The notes under the pieces: generated by a model
The model's database searches: none
The model's input: the letters and a program-made list of their open reading frames with translations, nothing else
What the model was told of the DNA's origin: nothing
Part shown: in pieces, positions 27,388 through 34,541 of the stretch
Position numbering within the stretch: the stretch's first letter is position 1
Layout: every line of letters begins with the position of its first letter
From: an uncultured Collinsella sp.
GTDB taxonomy: Bacteria > Actinomycetota > Coriobacteriia > Coriobacteriales > Coriobacteriaceae
DNA length: 42,495 bases
Reading direction: 5' to 3'
Assembly: GCA_934654625.1 (NCBI GenBank)
Contig: CAKUGM010000009.1
Span: 1-42,495 of the forward strand
Made by a program: the position numbers and the translations under genes

Positions 27388-28262
27388 TATTTCCTGAGAG
27401 CCTCGACAGCGGCGTGGGCAACGGAGGGGCGGTTCATGGTGTAGACGTGCAGGCCGTCAGCGCCGGCGTCGCGTAGGCCTTCGAGCTGGCGGCAAGCGTA
27501 TTCGATGCCGGCTTCACGCAGGGCTTCCGGATCGTCTTCATACTTGGCCAACAGCTTGATGACCGGAGACGGCAGCGACGCACCGCACATGAAGACCATG
27601 CGGCTGATCTGCTGCTTGCTCATAAATGGCATGATGCCTGCGGTGATGGGCACCGTGATTCCCGCGCGGTCGGCCATCTCGCGAAAGCGGAAGAAGCATT
27701 CGTTGTCAAAGAAGAGCTGCGTCACGAAGAAGCTTGCGCCGGCATCTTGCTTTTGCTTGAGGTGCTCGACGGAGAGCTCGAGGTTCTCGCAGGTGATATG
27801 CCCTTCGGGATAGGCTGCCGCACCTACGCAGAAACCGGCGTCCACGAGGGCGGGGATGAGGTCTTTGGCGTAAGGGTACTCGGCCCGGGCGGCTTCTGCC
27901 GGATCGGTGCCCTGGGGAAGGTCACCGCGAAGGGCCAGGACGTTCTCGACGCCCGCTTGGTGCATCTCGTCGATCTTGCGCTGCAAGTCGTCGTGCGTAA
28001 GGGAAATGCACGTGAGATGGGCGACGGAGGTTATGCCGAAGTCGCGCGTGAGCATCGAGGCGATTTTTGCCGTGGCACCAGAATTTCCCGAGCCGCCGGC
28101 AGAGTAGGTGACGCTTACAAAATCGGGCTGAAGGTCCTGGAACTGTTCGGCAACCTCGTGGGCACGTTCAAGCGTGAGCTCGCCTTTGGGCGGAAACATC
28201 TCGAACGAAATGGGCTGAGCGCCCGTTGCCTTTGCTGCAGAGAAGATGTCGGCAACTTTCAT
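27387..28262 (-). CDS. metF: Methylenetetrahydrofolate reductase
   Basis: A 291-residue FAD enzyme reducing 5,10-methylene- to 5-methyl-tetrahydrofolate, the methyl donor for MetH. Motifs include SFEMFPPKGE with the catalytic Glu, FVSVTYSAGGSG, HLTCISLTHDDL, LALRGDLPQG, and the late FVTQLFFDN and TAGIMP segments. Length matches bacterial MetF. The ATG at 28262 is preceded by GGAGG. It is first in the metF, activation protein, metH operon and divergent from glnA. Confidence 0.96.
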   Translation of the reverse strand: MKVADIFSAAKATGAQPISFEMFPPKGELTLERAHEVAEQFQDLQPDFVSVTYSAGGSGNSGATAKIASMLTRDFGITSVAHLTCISLTHDDLQRKIDEMHQAGVENVLALRGDLPQGTDPAEAARAEYPYAKDLIPALVDAGFCVGAAAYPEGHITCENLELSVEHLKQKQDAGASFFVTQLFFDNECFFRFREMADRAGITVPITAGIMPFMSKQQISRMVFMCGASLPSPVIKLLAKYEDDPEALREAGIEYACRQLEGLRDAGADGLHVYTMNRPSVAHAAVEALRK

Positions 28263-28291
28263 GGAACCTCCGAAGTGTGTGGGTGCGGCAC

Positions 28292-28332
28292 TTCTGCCGT
28301 TGCGTGGCAGAAATTTTACCGCAGGCTGCAGC
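28292..28332 (-). promoter_or_regulatory. metF promoter region with operator-like hairpin
   Basis: On the minus strand, GCTGCAGCCTGCGG is followed by a -10-like TAAAAT (28318-28313) and then TTCTGCC-N7-GGCAGAA (28292-28312), an inverted repeat at the expected transcription start. No good -35 was found; TTGGAT lies 20 bases upstream of the -10. The GCTGCAGC plus TGCGGTA segment resembles one in the glnA promoter. Confidence 0.45.
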
Positions 28333-28490
28333 GATAGCATCCAAGCGGTTTGATTTGTTAATCATAGGTTTTATCTATTGCTGGGCACTCTTGCTACAGA
28401 ATCGTGACGAACAGATTTCTTAACCGTTGCAACAGGATGGCGCGCAGGTTTCGCATGTCTTTTCCGTTCTTCTGAAAAAATCGTTTGACG

Positions 28491-28519
28491 TTGGGTTTGA
28501 GCTGCAGCTGCGGTATTCT
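28491..28519 (+). promoter_or_regulatory. glnA promoter
   Basis: TTGGGT (28491-28496), a 17-base spacer and TATTCT (28514-28519). The spacer contains the perfect palindrome AGCTGCAGCT (28500-28509). A leader of about 120 bases follows, without a recognised riboswitch. Confidence 0.6.
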
Positions 28520-28646
28520 CAACACGTTGGTTTCCGGCTGGCAACGTCTTGTTAATGCCGTCGAAACACGTCGTGCCTAACCTACGAATCGTTCGTTGGT
28601 AACAAACGCCGGCTGCAATCCGGTGTGAACATGAAGGGAGTTCCGC

Positions 28647-30734
28647 ATGGCAGATCTTACCGACCGCTTCGGGACCATGGTGTTCTCGGAAGATGTTATG
28701 AAAGAGTCTCTTCCCAAGGACATCTACAAGCGCCTTGCCGCCACTATCGAGGACGGCAAGCCGTTGGACCTGGACGTCGCTAACGCCGTTGCCCACGCCA
28801 TGAAGGTTTGGGCTATCTCCAAGGGCGCCACGCATTACGCTCACTGGTTCCAGCCGCTTTCGGGCATTACGTCCGAGAAGCACGACAGCTTCCTTGAGCC
28901 CAATCACGACGGTACCGCCATCACCAAGTTCACGGGCAAGAACCTGATTCAGGGCGAGCCCGACGCTTCGAGCTTCCCCAACGGTGGCCTGCGTGCGACC
29001 TTCGAGGCCCGTGGCTACACCGCATGGGACTGCACGAGCCCCGCTTTCATCAAGGACGAGGTCCTGTGCATCCCCACGGCCTTCTGCTCCTACACCGGCG
29101 AGGCGCTCGACAAGAAGACCCCGCTTCTGCGCTCCATGACGGCACTCGACCGCGAGTCCAAGCGCGTGCTTGCTCTCTTTGGCAAGAAGCCCAAGAAGGT
29201 CGTTCCCTCCGTCGGTGACGAGCAGGAGTACTTCCTGATCAAGAAGGATGCCTATCGTAAGCGCGCCGACCTGGTTATTACCGGCCGTACGCTTTTTGGT
29301 GCCACCCCCTGCAAGGGCCAGGAGCTCGAGGAGCACTACTTTGGCGCTATTCGCCCCACCGTCTCCTCCTACATGAAGGACCTCGATGACGAGCTGTGGG
29401 CGCTCGGCATTCCGGGCAAGACCAAGCACAACGAGGTCGCCCCGTGCCAGCATGAGCTTGCTCCCGTCTACGGCGAGGTCAATGAGGCAGTCGACCAGAA
29501 CCTCGTGATGATGGAGAAGATGAAGCTCATCGCCTCCCGTCACGACCTGGTCTGCCTGCTGCACGAGAAGCCTTTCGAGGGCATCAACGGTTCGGGCAAG
29601 CACAACAACTGGTCGCTTGGCACCGAGTCCGAGAACCTGCTCGATCCGGGCGAGACGCCGCTCGATAACCTGCAGTTCATCGTCTTCCTCACCGCGGTGA
29701 TCGAGGCTGTCGATAACTATCAGGAGCTGCTGCGTGCCTCCGTCGCTTCGGCTGGCAACGACCACCGTTTGGGTGCAAACGAGGCACCCCCGGCGATCGT
29801 CTCCATCTTCCTGGGCGACCAGCTTACCGAGGTTGTCGAGAAGATCGCCGACGGCAAGGCCTCTGTCCATGCCACGCACGGCGTGCTCGACCTGGGCGCC
29901 AACACGCTGCCCAAGCTCATGCAGGACAACACCGACCGCAACCGTACCTCCCCGTTTGCCTTCACCGGCAACAAGTTCGAGTTCCGCGCCTGCGGTTCCG
30001 AGCAGAACGTCTCCGATCCGAACATGGTGCTCGATGTCGCCGTTGCCAAGTCGCTTAAGTCTTTTGCCGACGCACTCGAGGGTACGCCCGAGGACAAGTT
30101 CCAGGATGCTGCGCTCGATTACTGCAAGAAGGTCCTGACCGAGCACAAGCGCATCCTCTTCTCCGGCGACGGCTATTCCGACGAGTGGCCCGTCGAGGCC
30201 GAGAAGCGCGGCCTTGCCAACAACAAGACCACGGCCGATGCCCTGCCTGCCTTCGTTGCCGAGAAGAGCATTGCGCTCTTTGAGGAGATGGGCGTTCTTA
30301 CCAGGGCCGAGGCTCAGTGCCGCTACGACTGCAAGCTCGAGAAGTACAACAAGCTCATGAACATCGAGGCTACCACGATGGTTCGCGAGGCTCGCCGTAC
30401 CTACCGTCCGGTCATCACCGCCTATGCAACCAAGGTCGCCAAGGGCCTTGAGGCCATTCGCGCAGCCGGTGCCGATGCCGCTATGCAGTGCGAGCAGAAC
30501 ACGCTCAACAAGCTTTGCAACGGCATCACCGAGATCAACGACTCCATCAAGGCGCTCGACGCCCTTCACAAGGAGGCCGAGGAGCTTGAGGGCCAGGAGC
30601 AGGCTAACAAGTATGCTCACGAGGTCATCCCCGCAATGGACAAGCTCCGCGCCGCTGTTGACGCTATGGAGGAGCTCGTGGCCCGCGATTACTGGCCCGT
30701 CCCGACCTACGACGACATCCTGTTCTATGTGTAA
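28647..30734 (+). CDS. glnA: Glutamine synthetase type III
   Basis: A 695-residue ATP-dependent enzyme making glutamine from glutamate and ammonia (GSIII, also called GlnN). The catalytic core is recognised by [23 protein letters not shown] (metal ligands), [25 protein letters not shown] and [11 protein letters not shown]. The long C-terminal helical extension (about 560-695) is typical of type III. Length is normal. ATG follows AAGGGAG. It is divergent from metF and ends in a strong terminator. The last 25 codons and that terminator are repeated at 34332-34470, beyond the accessory island. Confidence 0.96.
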   Translation: MADLTDRFGTMVFSEDVMKESLPKDIYKRLAATIEDGKPLDLDVANAVAHAMKVWAISKGATHYAHWFQPLSGITSEKHDSFLEPNHDGTAITKFTGKNLIQGEPDASSFPNGGLRATFEARGYTAWDCTSPAFIKDEVLCIPTAFCSYTGEALDKKTPLLRSMTALDRESKRVLALFGKKPKKVVPSVGDEQEYFLIKKDAYRKRADLVITGRTLFGATPCKGQELEEHYFGAIRPTVSSYMKDLDDELWALGIPGKTKHNEVAPCQHELAPVYGEVNEAVDQNLVMMEKMKLIASRHDLVCLLHEKPFEGINGSGKHNNWSLGTESENLLDPGETPLDNLQFIVFLTAVIEAVDNYQELLRASVASAGNDHRLGANEAPPAIVSIFLGDQLTEVVEKIADGKASVHATHGVLDLGANTLPKLMQDNTDRNRTSPFAFTGNKFEFRACGSEQNVSDPNMVLDVAVAKSLKSFADALEGTPEDKFQDAALDYCKKVLTEHKRILFSGDGYSDEWPVEAEKRGLANNKTTADALPAFVAEKSIALFEEMGVLTRAEAQCRYDCKLEKYNKLMNIEATTMVREARRTYRPVITAYATKVAKGLEAIRAAGADAAMQCEQNTLNKLCNGITEINDSIKALDALHKEAEELEGQEQANKYAHEVIPAMDKLRAAVDAMEELVARDYWPVPTYDDILFYV

Positions 30735-30798
30735 TCTCAACTGAGTTTCCAAGGTAGATGGAAAGGAGCCTCGCTTTGCGCGGGGCTCCTTTTTTGCG
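30660..30798 (+). repeat. Copy 1 of the 139-base glnA-end direct repeat
   Basis: Last 75 bases of glnA plus its downstream spacer and terminator. It matches 34332-34470 at 135 of 139 positions by my alignment, in the same orientation. This copy is part of the intact gene. Confidence 0.9.
30762..30795 (+). terminator. Rho-independent terminator of glnA
   Basis: GGAGCCTCGC (30765-30774) pairs with 30780-30789, including one G-T pair, followed by six T residues. Confidence 0.88.
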
Positions 30799-30964
30799 CC
30801 GGCATGCGGCTCCGCCAGCAAGGAGATGACCGCGCGGTCGATGTCGACCAGCCCCAACATGCCTCGGCGGTTCGAGCGGCTCAATCGGTTCTTCGAGTGT
30901 GCGCCAAAAGCGGCCGGAATCGCCCGGAGCATGTCGCGGAAGGACGGCTGCAGCGAAAACGTAA
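30799..30964 (-). other. Island left edge with a possible gene remnant
   Basis: Beyond the SirTM stop the minus strand stays open for about 55 codons (segments such as FSLQPSFRDMLRAIPAAFG and GLVDIDRAVISLLAEPHAG) with codon use like a real gene. It has no start with a ribosome site and is cut at the glnA repeat. It may be a decayed gene end. No family was recognised. Confidence 0.3.
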
Positions 30965-31888
30965 TCAGACTAAAACGTTTTGAAGAAATTCGTCTATATC
31001 GTCATCTACGAGAATGCTCCTGCCCGCAATGGCGGCTGGGGCGTACGCTCCTCCCATGTTCACGCAGGCGTACGTCGCACGGGCGTTTTGACCCGCGGCG
31101 TTCCAGAAGGGGTATTTGATGATGATGGGCGTGTTGTTTCCGACACCAAGCTCCAAATATAGGACGCGGTCGCCGGAGTGTGCCTTGCAGAACGCGCGGT
31201 AGCGGGAGAGCGCCTCGTGCCATCCGCGGTCCTCGCAGAAAGAGCGGTCGATGCGCAGATTGGGAATCATGGGTGCCCCGCAATGCGGGCAGCGGGGAAT
31301 GAGCTCGACCGGCACCCGCTGGTCTTTCTGGCGTCTGGCCATCTCGCGGACTTGCCGTTCGTTGTCGTACGTCTCGTCGGAGCAATTGCGGGCGCACTGG
31401 AACAGGCCATAATCTCCCTGCGTGTAGAACAGCCGAGCTTTGTCGAACTCCGCCAGCTGGAACTGATGATCGACGTTAGTGGTGAGGACGAAGTAATCGC
31501 GCCCTTCGAGAATGTGCAGGAGGTCAAGGTAGGGTTTGCCAGTTCCTGCCTCATAGCGGTTGAGCAGGATGACGCGGCTCCACCACGCCCAGTAGGTCTC
31601 CAGGTCAGGAAAGGGATGGAACCCGCCCGAGTACATGTCGGTTATCCCGAACCGGTCGCGGAAGTCTGCGAAGTTCTCATCAAAGCGCTTGCCGGAATAG
31701 GAGAAGCCTGCCGCGGTGGAGAGCCCGGCGCCTGCACCCACTAGGACGGCGTCGCATCCGTCGAGTTCCCGCCTTATCGCCTCGGTCGCTTCTTCTGCTG
31801 TCGTTTCGGCCCCGCGCACGAGGGCCGCTCCTCGCTTGGCGTGCGCGTACTCGCCGTTGGCGAACAAGTTAGCTGAAAAGAATGTCAC
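30965..31888 (-). CDS. Class M sirtuin (SirTM), probable protein ADP-ribosyltransferase
   Basis: A 307-residue SIR2-fold protein. The NAD-binding GAGAGLSTAAGF (51-62) and TTNVD (136-140) are intact. The catalytic histidine of deacetylating sirtuins, expected in an HG motif, is Gln157 in FYTQGDYG. This is the SirTM hallmark, and studied SirTMs ADP-ribosylate proteins rather than deacylate them. Zinc ligands are probably Cys165, Cys169, Cys200 and Cys203 (CPHC). The start is GTG at 31888 with AAAGGA upstream; the gene overlaps the macrodomain gene by 20 bases, implying coupled translation and a writer-eraser pair. No GcvH-like carrier, the known SirTM target, is in the island. Confidence 0.9.
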   Translation of the reverse strand: MTFFSANLFANGEYAHAKRGAALVRGAETTAEEATEAIRRELDGCDAVLVGAGAGLSTAAGFSYSGKRFDENFADFRDRFGITDMYSGGFHPFPDLETYWAWWSRVILLNRYEAGTGKPYLDLLHILEGRDYFVLTTNVDHQFQLAEFDKARLFYTQGDYGLFQCARNCSDETYDNERQVREMARRQKDQRVPVELIPRCPHCGAPMIPNLRIDRSFCEDRGWHEALSRYRAFCKAHSGDRVLYLELGVGNNTPIIIKYPFWNAAGQNARATYACVNMGGAYAPAAIAGRSILVDDDIDEFLQNVLV

Positions 31889-32666
31889 GGTAGATCCTTT
31901 CGTCCGATTCCAGGAAGACGTCGAACACTACGTGGATATCCGATCCGCTCTTGTCCAGCCATCTGCGTACCGTGCGGACCGCGATCTTGGCGGCTTCTTC
32001 CTGGGGGAACCCGAATATGCCGGTCCCGATGCAGCAGAACGCGATGTTCGTTGCCCCCGCCTTCAGGGCCGCGTTCATGCAGCTTTCGTAGCAGCTTGCT
32101 AGGAGTGCCCGGTCTTTGTCGTCGGGACCTCCGTTCGCGATGGGGCCCACGGTGTGCGCGATCCATTTCGCCGGCAAGTTGTAGGCTTCCGTCATCTTCG
32201 CCTTGCCCGTCGGCTCGGGGCGGCCCTGCGTCCGCATGATGCGCGCGCATTCCGTGCGCAGCTGGATGCCGGCGTAAGTGTGGATGGCGTTGTCGATGCA
32301 GTGGTGGCCTGGCACCCAGCAGCCCAGCAACCGAGAGTTCGCCGCGTTCACCACGACGTCGGCCGCGAGCGTGGTGATGTCGCCGCGCCAAAGACTCAAA
32401 CGTCCATCCAACGGTGTGCGGGGCAGCGCGCTGGCGTCGAGTATTCCCGCTTCGGCGATGAGGCCTTGGAGCATGCGATCCTGTGCGGCGAAGAACTTGT
32501 CGGTCGCCGGCATCGGCTCGCGCACGTTCGCGAGGGTACGGTAGGCTTCGAAGAGGGCATGCTCGTCGCCTTCCAACGTTGCTACCGTTTCGCGGGCCTT
32601 CTTCGCCCCGAATCGCTCTGCGGCCAGGTAGCTGACGCAATAGGTGAGGTCTTCCATCTGCTTCAT
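31869..32666 (-). CDS. Zinc-type macrodomain protein-ADP-ribose hydrolase
   Basis: A 265-residue protein expected to remove ADP-ribose placed by the SirTM. Residues 1-85 form a helical N-terminal region typical of SirTM-linked macrodomains. The macrodomain (about 88-265) has GDIT (95-98), NAAN (107-110), the zinc-binding type loop GCWVPGHHCIDNAIH (115-129) and the phosphate loop GTGIFGFP (214-221). The ATG at 32666 overlaps the upstream ferredoxin-like stop as ATGA and has GGAGG eight bases upstream. A longer in-frame reading would run through the ferredoxin gene and was rejected. Confidence 0.92.
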   Translation of the reverse strand: MKQMEDLTYCVSYLAAERFGAKKARETVATLEGDEHALFEAYRTLANVREPMPATDKFFAAQDRMLQGLIAEAGILDASALPRTPLDGRLSLWRGDITTLAADVVVNAANSRLLGCWVPGHHCIDNAIHTYAGIQLRTECARIMRTQGRPEPTGKAKMTEAYNLPAKWIAHTVGPIANGGPDDKDRALLASCYESCMNAALKAGATNIAFCCIGTGIFGFPQEEAAKIAVRTVRRWLDKSGSDIHVVFDVFLESDERIYRDILFS

Positions 32667-32836
32667 CCTTCTATCCTCCGCATCGCACCGTGTGGGCACG
32701 CCTCTTCGCACGGTCCGCAGTGCGGGCAATACCCGGCGCCAATCTGTCCGGCGTCGGTGACGGGTATGCGGCTGGATGCCGCCAGGCCGAGGCCGTCTTG
32801 CGCTTCCCGCCCTTGCCATGCCCTCTCCTGGCCCAT
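32663..32836 (-). CDS. 57-residue ferredoxin-like 4Fe-4S peptide
   Basis: A small protein with one complete 4Fe-4S motif, Cys37-x2-Cys40-x2-Cys43-x3-Cys47-Pro (YCPHCGPCEEACPHG). The preceding 35 residues have no recognised fold. The ATG at 32836 has GGAGG six bases upstream. The gene overlaps the macrodomain start by four bases (ATGA), so it is very likely translated as part of the module. It could donate electrons, sense redox state, or be the C-terminal remnant of a larger ferredoxin-domain protein. The strong ribosome site and coupling favour a real gene. Confidence 0.65.
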   Translation of the reverse strand: MGQERAWQGREAQDGLGLAASSRIPVTDAGQIGAGYCPHCGPCEEACPHGAMRRIEG

Positions 32837-32849
32837 CTCTTGCCTCCTC

Positions 32850-32895
32850 ACGATTGACCGTGACGCCTCTTGCAGAGGGCGCCGCGGTCAATCGT
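32850..32895 (-). promoter_or_regulatory. Nested stem-loop next to the ferredoxin-like gene's ribosome site
   Basis: Outer arms ACGATTGACCG (32850-32860) and CGGTCAATCGT (32885-32895) are a perfect 11-bp inverted repeat. Inside, CCTCT and AGAGG (66-70, 74-78 of 328xx) form a second stem. On the transcribed strand the structure ends directly against GAGGAGG. It may control translation or processing between the SnoaL-like gene and the ADP-ribosylation genes. Confidence 0.55.
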
Positions 32896-32912
32896 CCTGT
32901 TCTGTTGCGGTG

Positions 32913-33686
32913 CTAGAACTTGCCATTTTCATTTTGCCAGTCGGCCGGCTCGGCGATAGTCTCCATGACGTCCCAGTGCTCTGCGACTTTGCCGTCCTCC
33001 ATGCGCCAGAGGTCGTAGTACGACGTGGGTTTGCCGCCAAAGGTGCCCTCGCTCACGCCCAGGACAAAGTTACCCTGCGCGAGAACCTGGTGGGTCCTGT
33101 CGTAAATCATCTGGATGCCGTCCGCGGCGAGCGCCTCGAGAGCGGCTCCCAGGCCGGAGAGCCCGTCGGCGATTCCGGTGTTGTGCTGGAGATAGGCGTC
33201 GCCCGCGAAGTACCCTGGGGTCTTTTCGGGGTGCTTCCCCTGCATGACGTCTTCGAGGAATGCCTTGATGAGGGATCGGTTCTCCTCTGTCTTATCGAGC
33301 TCGGAGACCTCGGTGATGCCGTCGATCTGCGTGCGACCGGAGGGGTTCGGCTCGGCGAGGTTGGCGAGGTTGTCCCAGTGCTCGGCGATAAGCCCCTCGC
33401 CGTTGAAGCGGAAGATATCGAAGGCGACCTGCTCGCCGGCCCCTGCGAAGTTGTAAACGTTCTGCAGGAACACCTTATCGCCGTCTTCGAACGCACGGAC
33501 GTTTCTCACCGTCGTCTTGACGGGTGCGGAGGCCAGATACTCCACGGACCCGACGAACGCATCGCGGCCCGTGCCGTAGGCGAGGTTGTGCTGAATGTAT
33601 CCCTCGTCGAGGAGGCTCGCCGCCAGCTTGGCGTCTCCGCTGGCGAATGTGCCGATGAGGTCGAGTGCTTTCTGGATGTTGCTCAT
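32913..33686 (-). CDS. Tandem SnoaL-like (NTF2-fold) protein
   Basis: A 257-residue cytosolic protein with two NTF2/SnoaL-like halves. Half one (about 1-115) has DEGYIQHNLAYGTG and AEHWDNLANLAEP; half two (about 130-250) has GDAYLQHNTGIADG and AEHWDVMETIAEP, so it arose by internal duplication. Single-domain relatives annotated as SnoaL-like are often induced by electrophiles or oxidants and lie beside HxlR or MarR regulators. Catalysis is unproven. The ATG has AAGGAAC upstream. It is divergent from the HxlR gene, and the ferredoxin-macrodomain-SirTM set follows 76 bases downstream, possibly on the same transcript. Confidence 0.85.
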   Translation of the reverse strand: MSNIQKALDLIGTFASGDAKLAASLLDEGYIQHNLAYGTGRDAFVGSVEYLASAPVKTTVRNVRAFEDGDKVFLQNVYNFAGAGEQVAFDIFRFNGEGLIAEHWDNLANLAEPNPSGRTQIDGITEVSELDKTEENRSLIKAFLEDVMQGKHPEKTPGYFAGDAYLQHNTGIADGLSGLGAALEALAADGIQMIYDRTHQVLAQGNFVLGVSEGTFGGKPTSYYDLWRMEDGKVAEHWDVMETIAEPADWQNENGKF

Positions 33687-33772
33687 TTCTGTTCCTTTCC
33701 TTGTAGGTCTGCGGCCCTTCTCGCCGCTTGCTTGGCATCATGGTAAAATCTATGGTGCAAAAGCAAAAGTAG

Positions 33773-33807
33773 GCACTATAAAGTGCTGTAGGTACTTAAA
33801 AGTAACC
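33773..33807. promoter_or_regulatory. Twin operator candidates of the HxlR regulator
   Basis: GCACT-ATAA-AGTGC (33773-33786) and TACTT-AA-AAGTA (33793-33804, extended to GG...CC at 33791-33807) are adjacent inverted repeats in the short divergent region. AGTAC/TACTT-like half sites are common for HxlR-family repressors. Autoregulation and control of the leftward genes are inferred. Confidence 0.6.
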
Positions 33808-33829
33808 ATCAATGAACAGGTGGTATGCA

Positions 33830-34204
33830 ATGAGCGAGAATGAAATCGGCTATACCGAGTATCGCAATGACGAGCTCCCCGAGAGAAGAGACCTTCCCGC
33901 TTGTCCGGTGGAAACCTGCGTGTCTCTGATCGGCAGCAAGTGGAAGCTGCTCATAATGCGAGATCTGCTCCTGAACGGCTCGATGAGGTTCAAGGCTCTC
34001 CAGCGCAGCATCGGGGGCGTATCCCAGAAGGTTCTCACCACGAACCTGCGTAGCATGGAGGACGCGGGCCTCGTCGTCAGGAGGGTCTACGCAGAGGTTC
34101 CACCCCGCGTCGAGTATTCCCTCGCAGAGTTGGGTCAAAGCCTGAGGCCCATCATGGATTCCATGTGGGCTTGGGGGGAGTCGTACCAGGCTTTAGCGAA
34201 GTGA
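33830..34204 (+). CDS. HxlR-family transcriptional regulator
   Basis: A 124-residue winged-helix DNA-binding protein. The family core is clear: CPVETCVSLIGSKWKLLIMRDLL, MRFKALQRSIGGVSQKVLTTNLR (recognition helix) and DAGLVVRRVYAEVPPRVEYSLAELG (wing). Cys25 and Cys30 sit where redox- or electrophile-sensing HxlR proteins such as YodB and HypR carry their reactive cysteine, so thiol sensing is plausible. The ATG at 33830 has AGGTGG upstream; an in-frame ATG 18 bases earlier lacks one. It probably represses itself and the divergent SnoaL-like gene and, by readthrough, the ADP-ribosylation set. Confidence 0.9.
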   Translation: MSENEIGYTEYRNDELPERRDLPACPVETCVSLIGSKWKLLIMRDLLLNGSMRFKALQRSIGGVSQKVLTTNLRSMEDAGLVVRRVYAEVPPRVEYSLAELGQSLRPIMDSMWAWGESYQALAK

Positions 34205-34541
34205 TGCCTTCCTTTCCTTATATTCAAGATGCTTGGCAATGAAGCCAGCACCACTTGTGTTAACGCGTCGATCTCCATTCAGAGCCTGCGACTCTCGCGT
34301 TCGAGCTTCAGGATGCGGTTTTGCTTGGGCGGACGCTATGGAAGAGCTCGTGGCCCGCGATTACTGGCCCGTCCCGACCTACGACGACATCCTGTTCTAC
34401 GTGTAATCTCAACTGAGTTTCCAAGGTAGATGGAAAGGAGCCTCGCTTTGTGCGGGACTCCTTTTTTGCGTTGCGGGGATGCCGGAAAGCCTGAGAGCGA
34501 TGCCGTGTGCAGGCGGCAGGGGTGTGGCTGCAGCCTTGTGA
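34205..34541. other. Island right edge and second glnA end
   Basis: 34205-34331 holds no recognised gene; the minus strand is open through it but no family could be named. 34332-34470 is the second glnA-end copy, with its own slightly weakened terminator hairpin (34437-34466). 34471-34541 is spacer before the end of the leftward adhesin gene, with no clear terminator for that gene. Confidence 0.6.
34332..34470 (+). repeat. Copy 2 of the 139-base glnA-end direct repeat
   Basis: Corresponds to 30660-30798, offset 3672 bases. Differences are GAG to GAA and TAT to TAC in the coding part (both synonymous) and two changes in the terminator stem. It has no upstream glnA sequence, so it is a stranded gene end and not a functional gene. 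Confidence 0.9.

Larger units (their letters stand above)
30799..34331. mobile_element. Accessory island inserted behind glnA
   Basis: A 3.5-kb segment bounded by direct copies of the glnA end. It contains a SirTM sirtuin, a zinc macrodomain hydrolase, a ferredoxin-like peptide, a tandem SnoaL-like protein and an HxlR regulator. No integrase, transposase or recombinase gene is present. The outside copy differs from glnA by two synonymous codon changes and two terminator changes. It may therefore derive from another functional glnA allele, which points to insertion or replacement by recombination with donor DNA. Exact edges of the original event are uncertain. Confidence 0.75.

Noticed and set aside
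28263..28646. Cobalamin or SAM riboswitch ahead of metF
   Set aside because: The metF leader is too short and no B12-box or S-box core was found.
28371..30932. 853-codon minus-strand open frame opposite glnA
   Set aside because: It is the antisense frame of a well-conserved glutamine synthetase. Only its first about 50 codons, beyond glnA, are considered separately as a possible remnant.
32154..33746. 530-codon plus-strand open frame across the island
   Set aside because: It runs antisense to the macrodomain, ferredoxin-like and SnoaL-like genes, all supported by motifs and ribosome sites.
34205..34331. Insertion-sequence remnant at the right edge of the island
   Set aside because: The minus strand is open, but no transposase motif or terminal inverted repeat could be identified.
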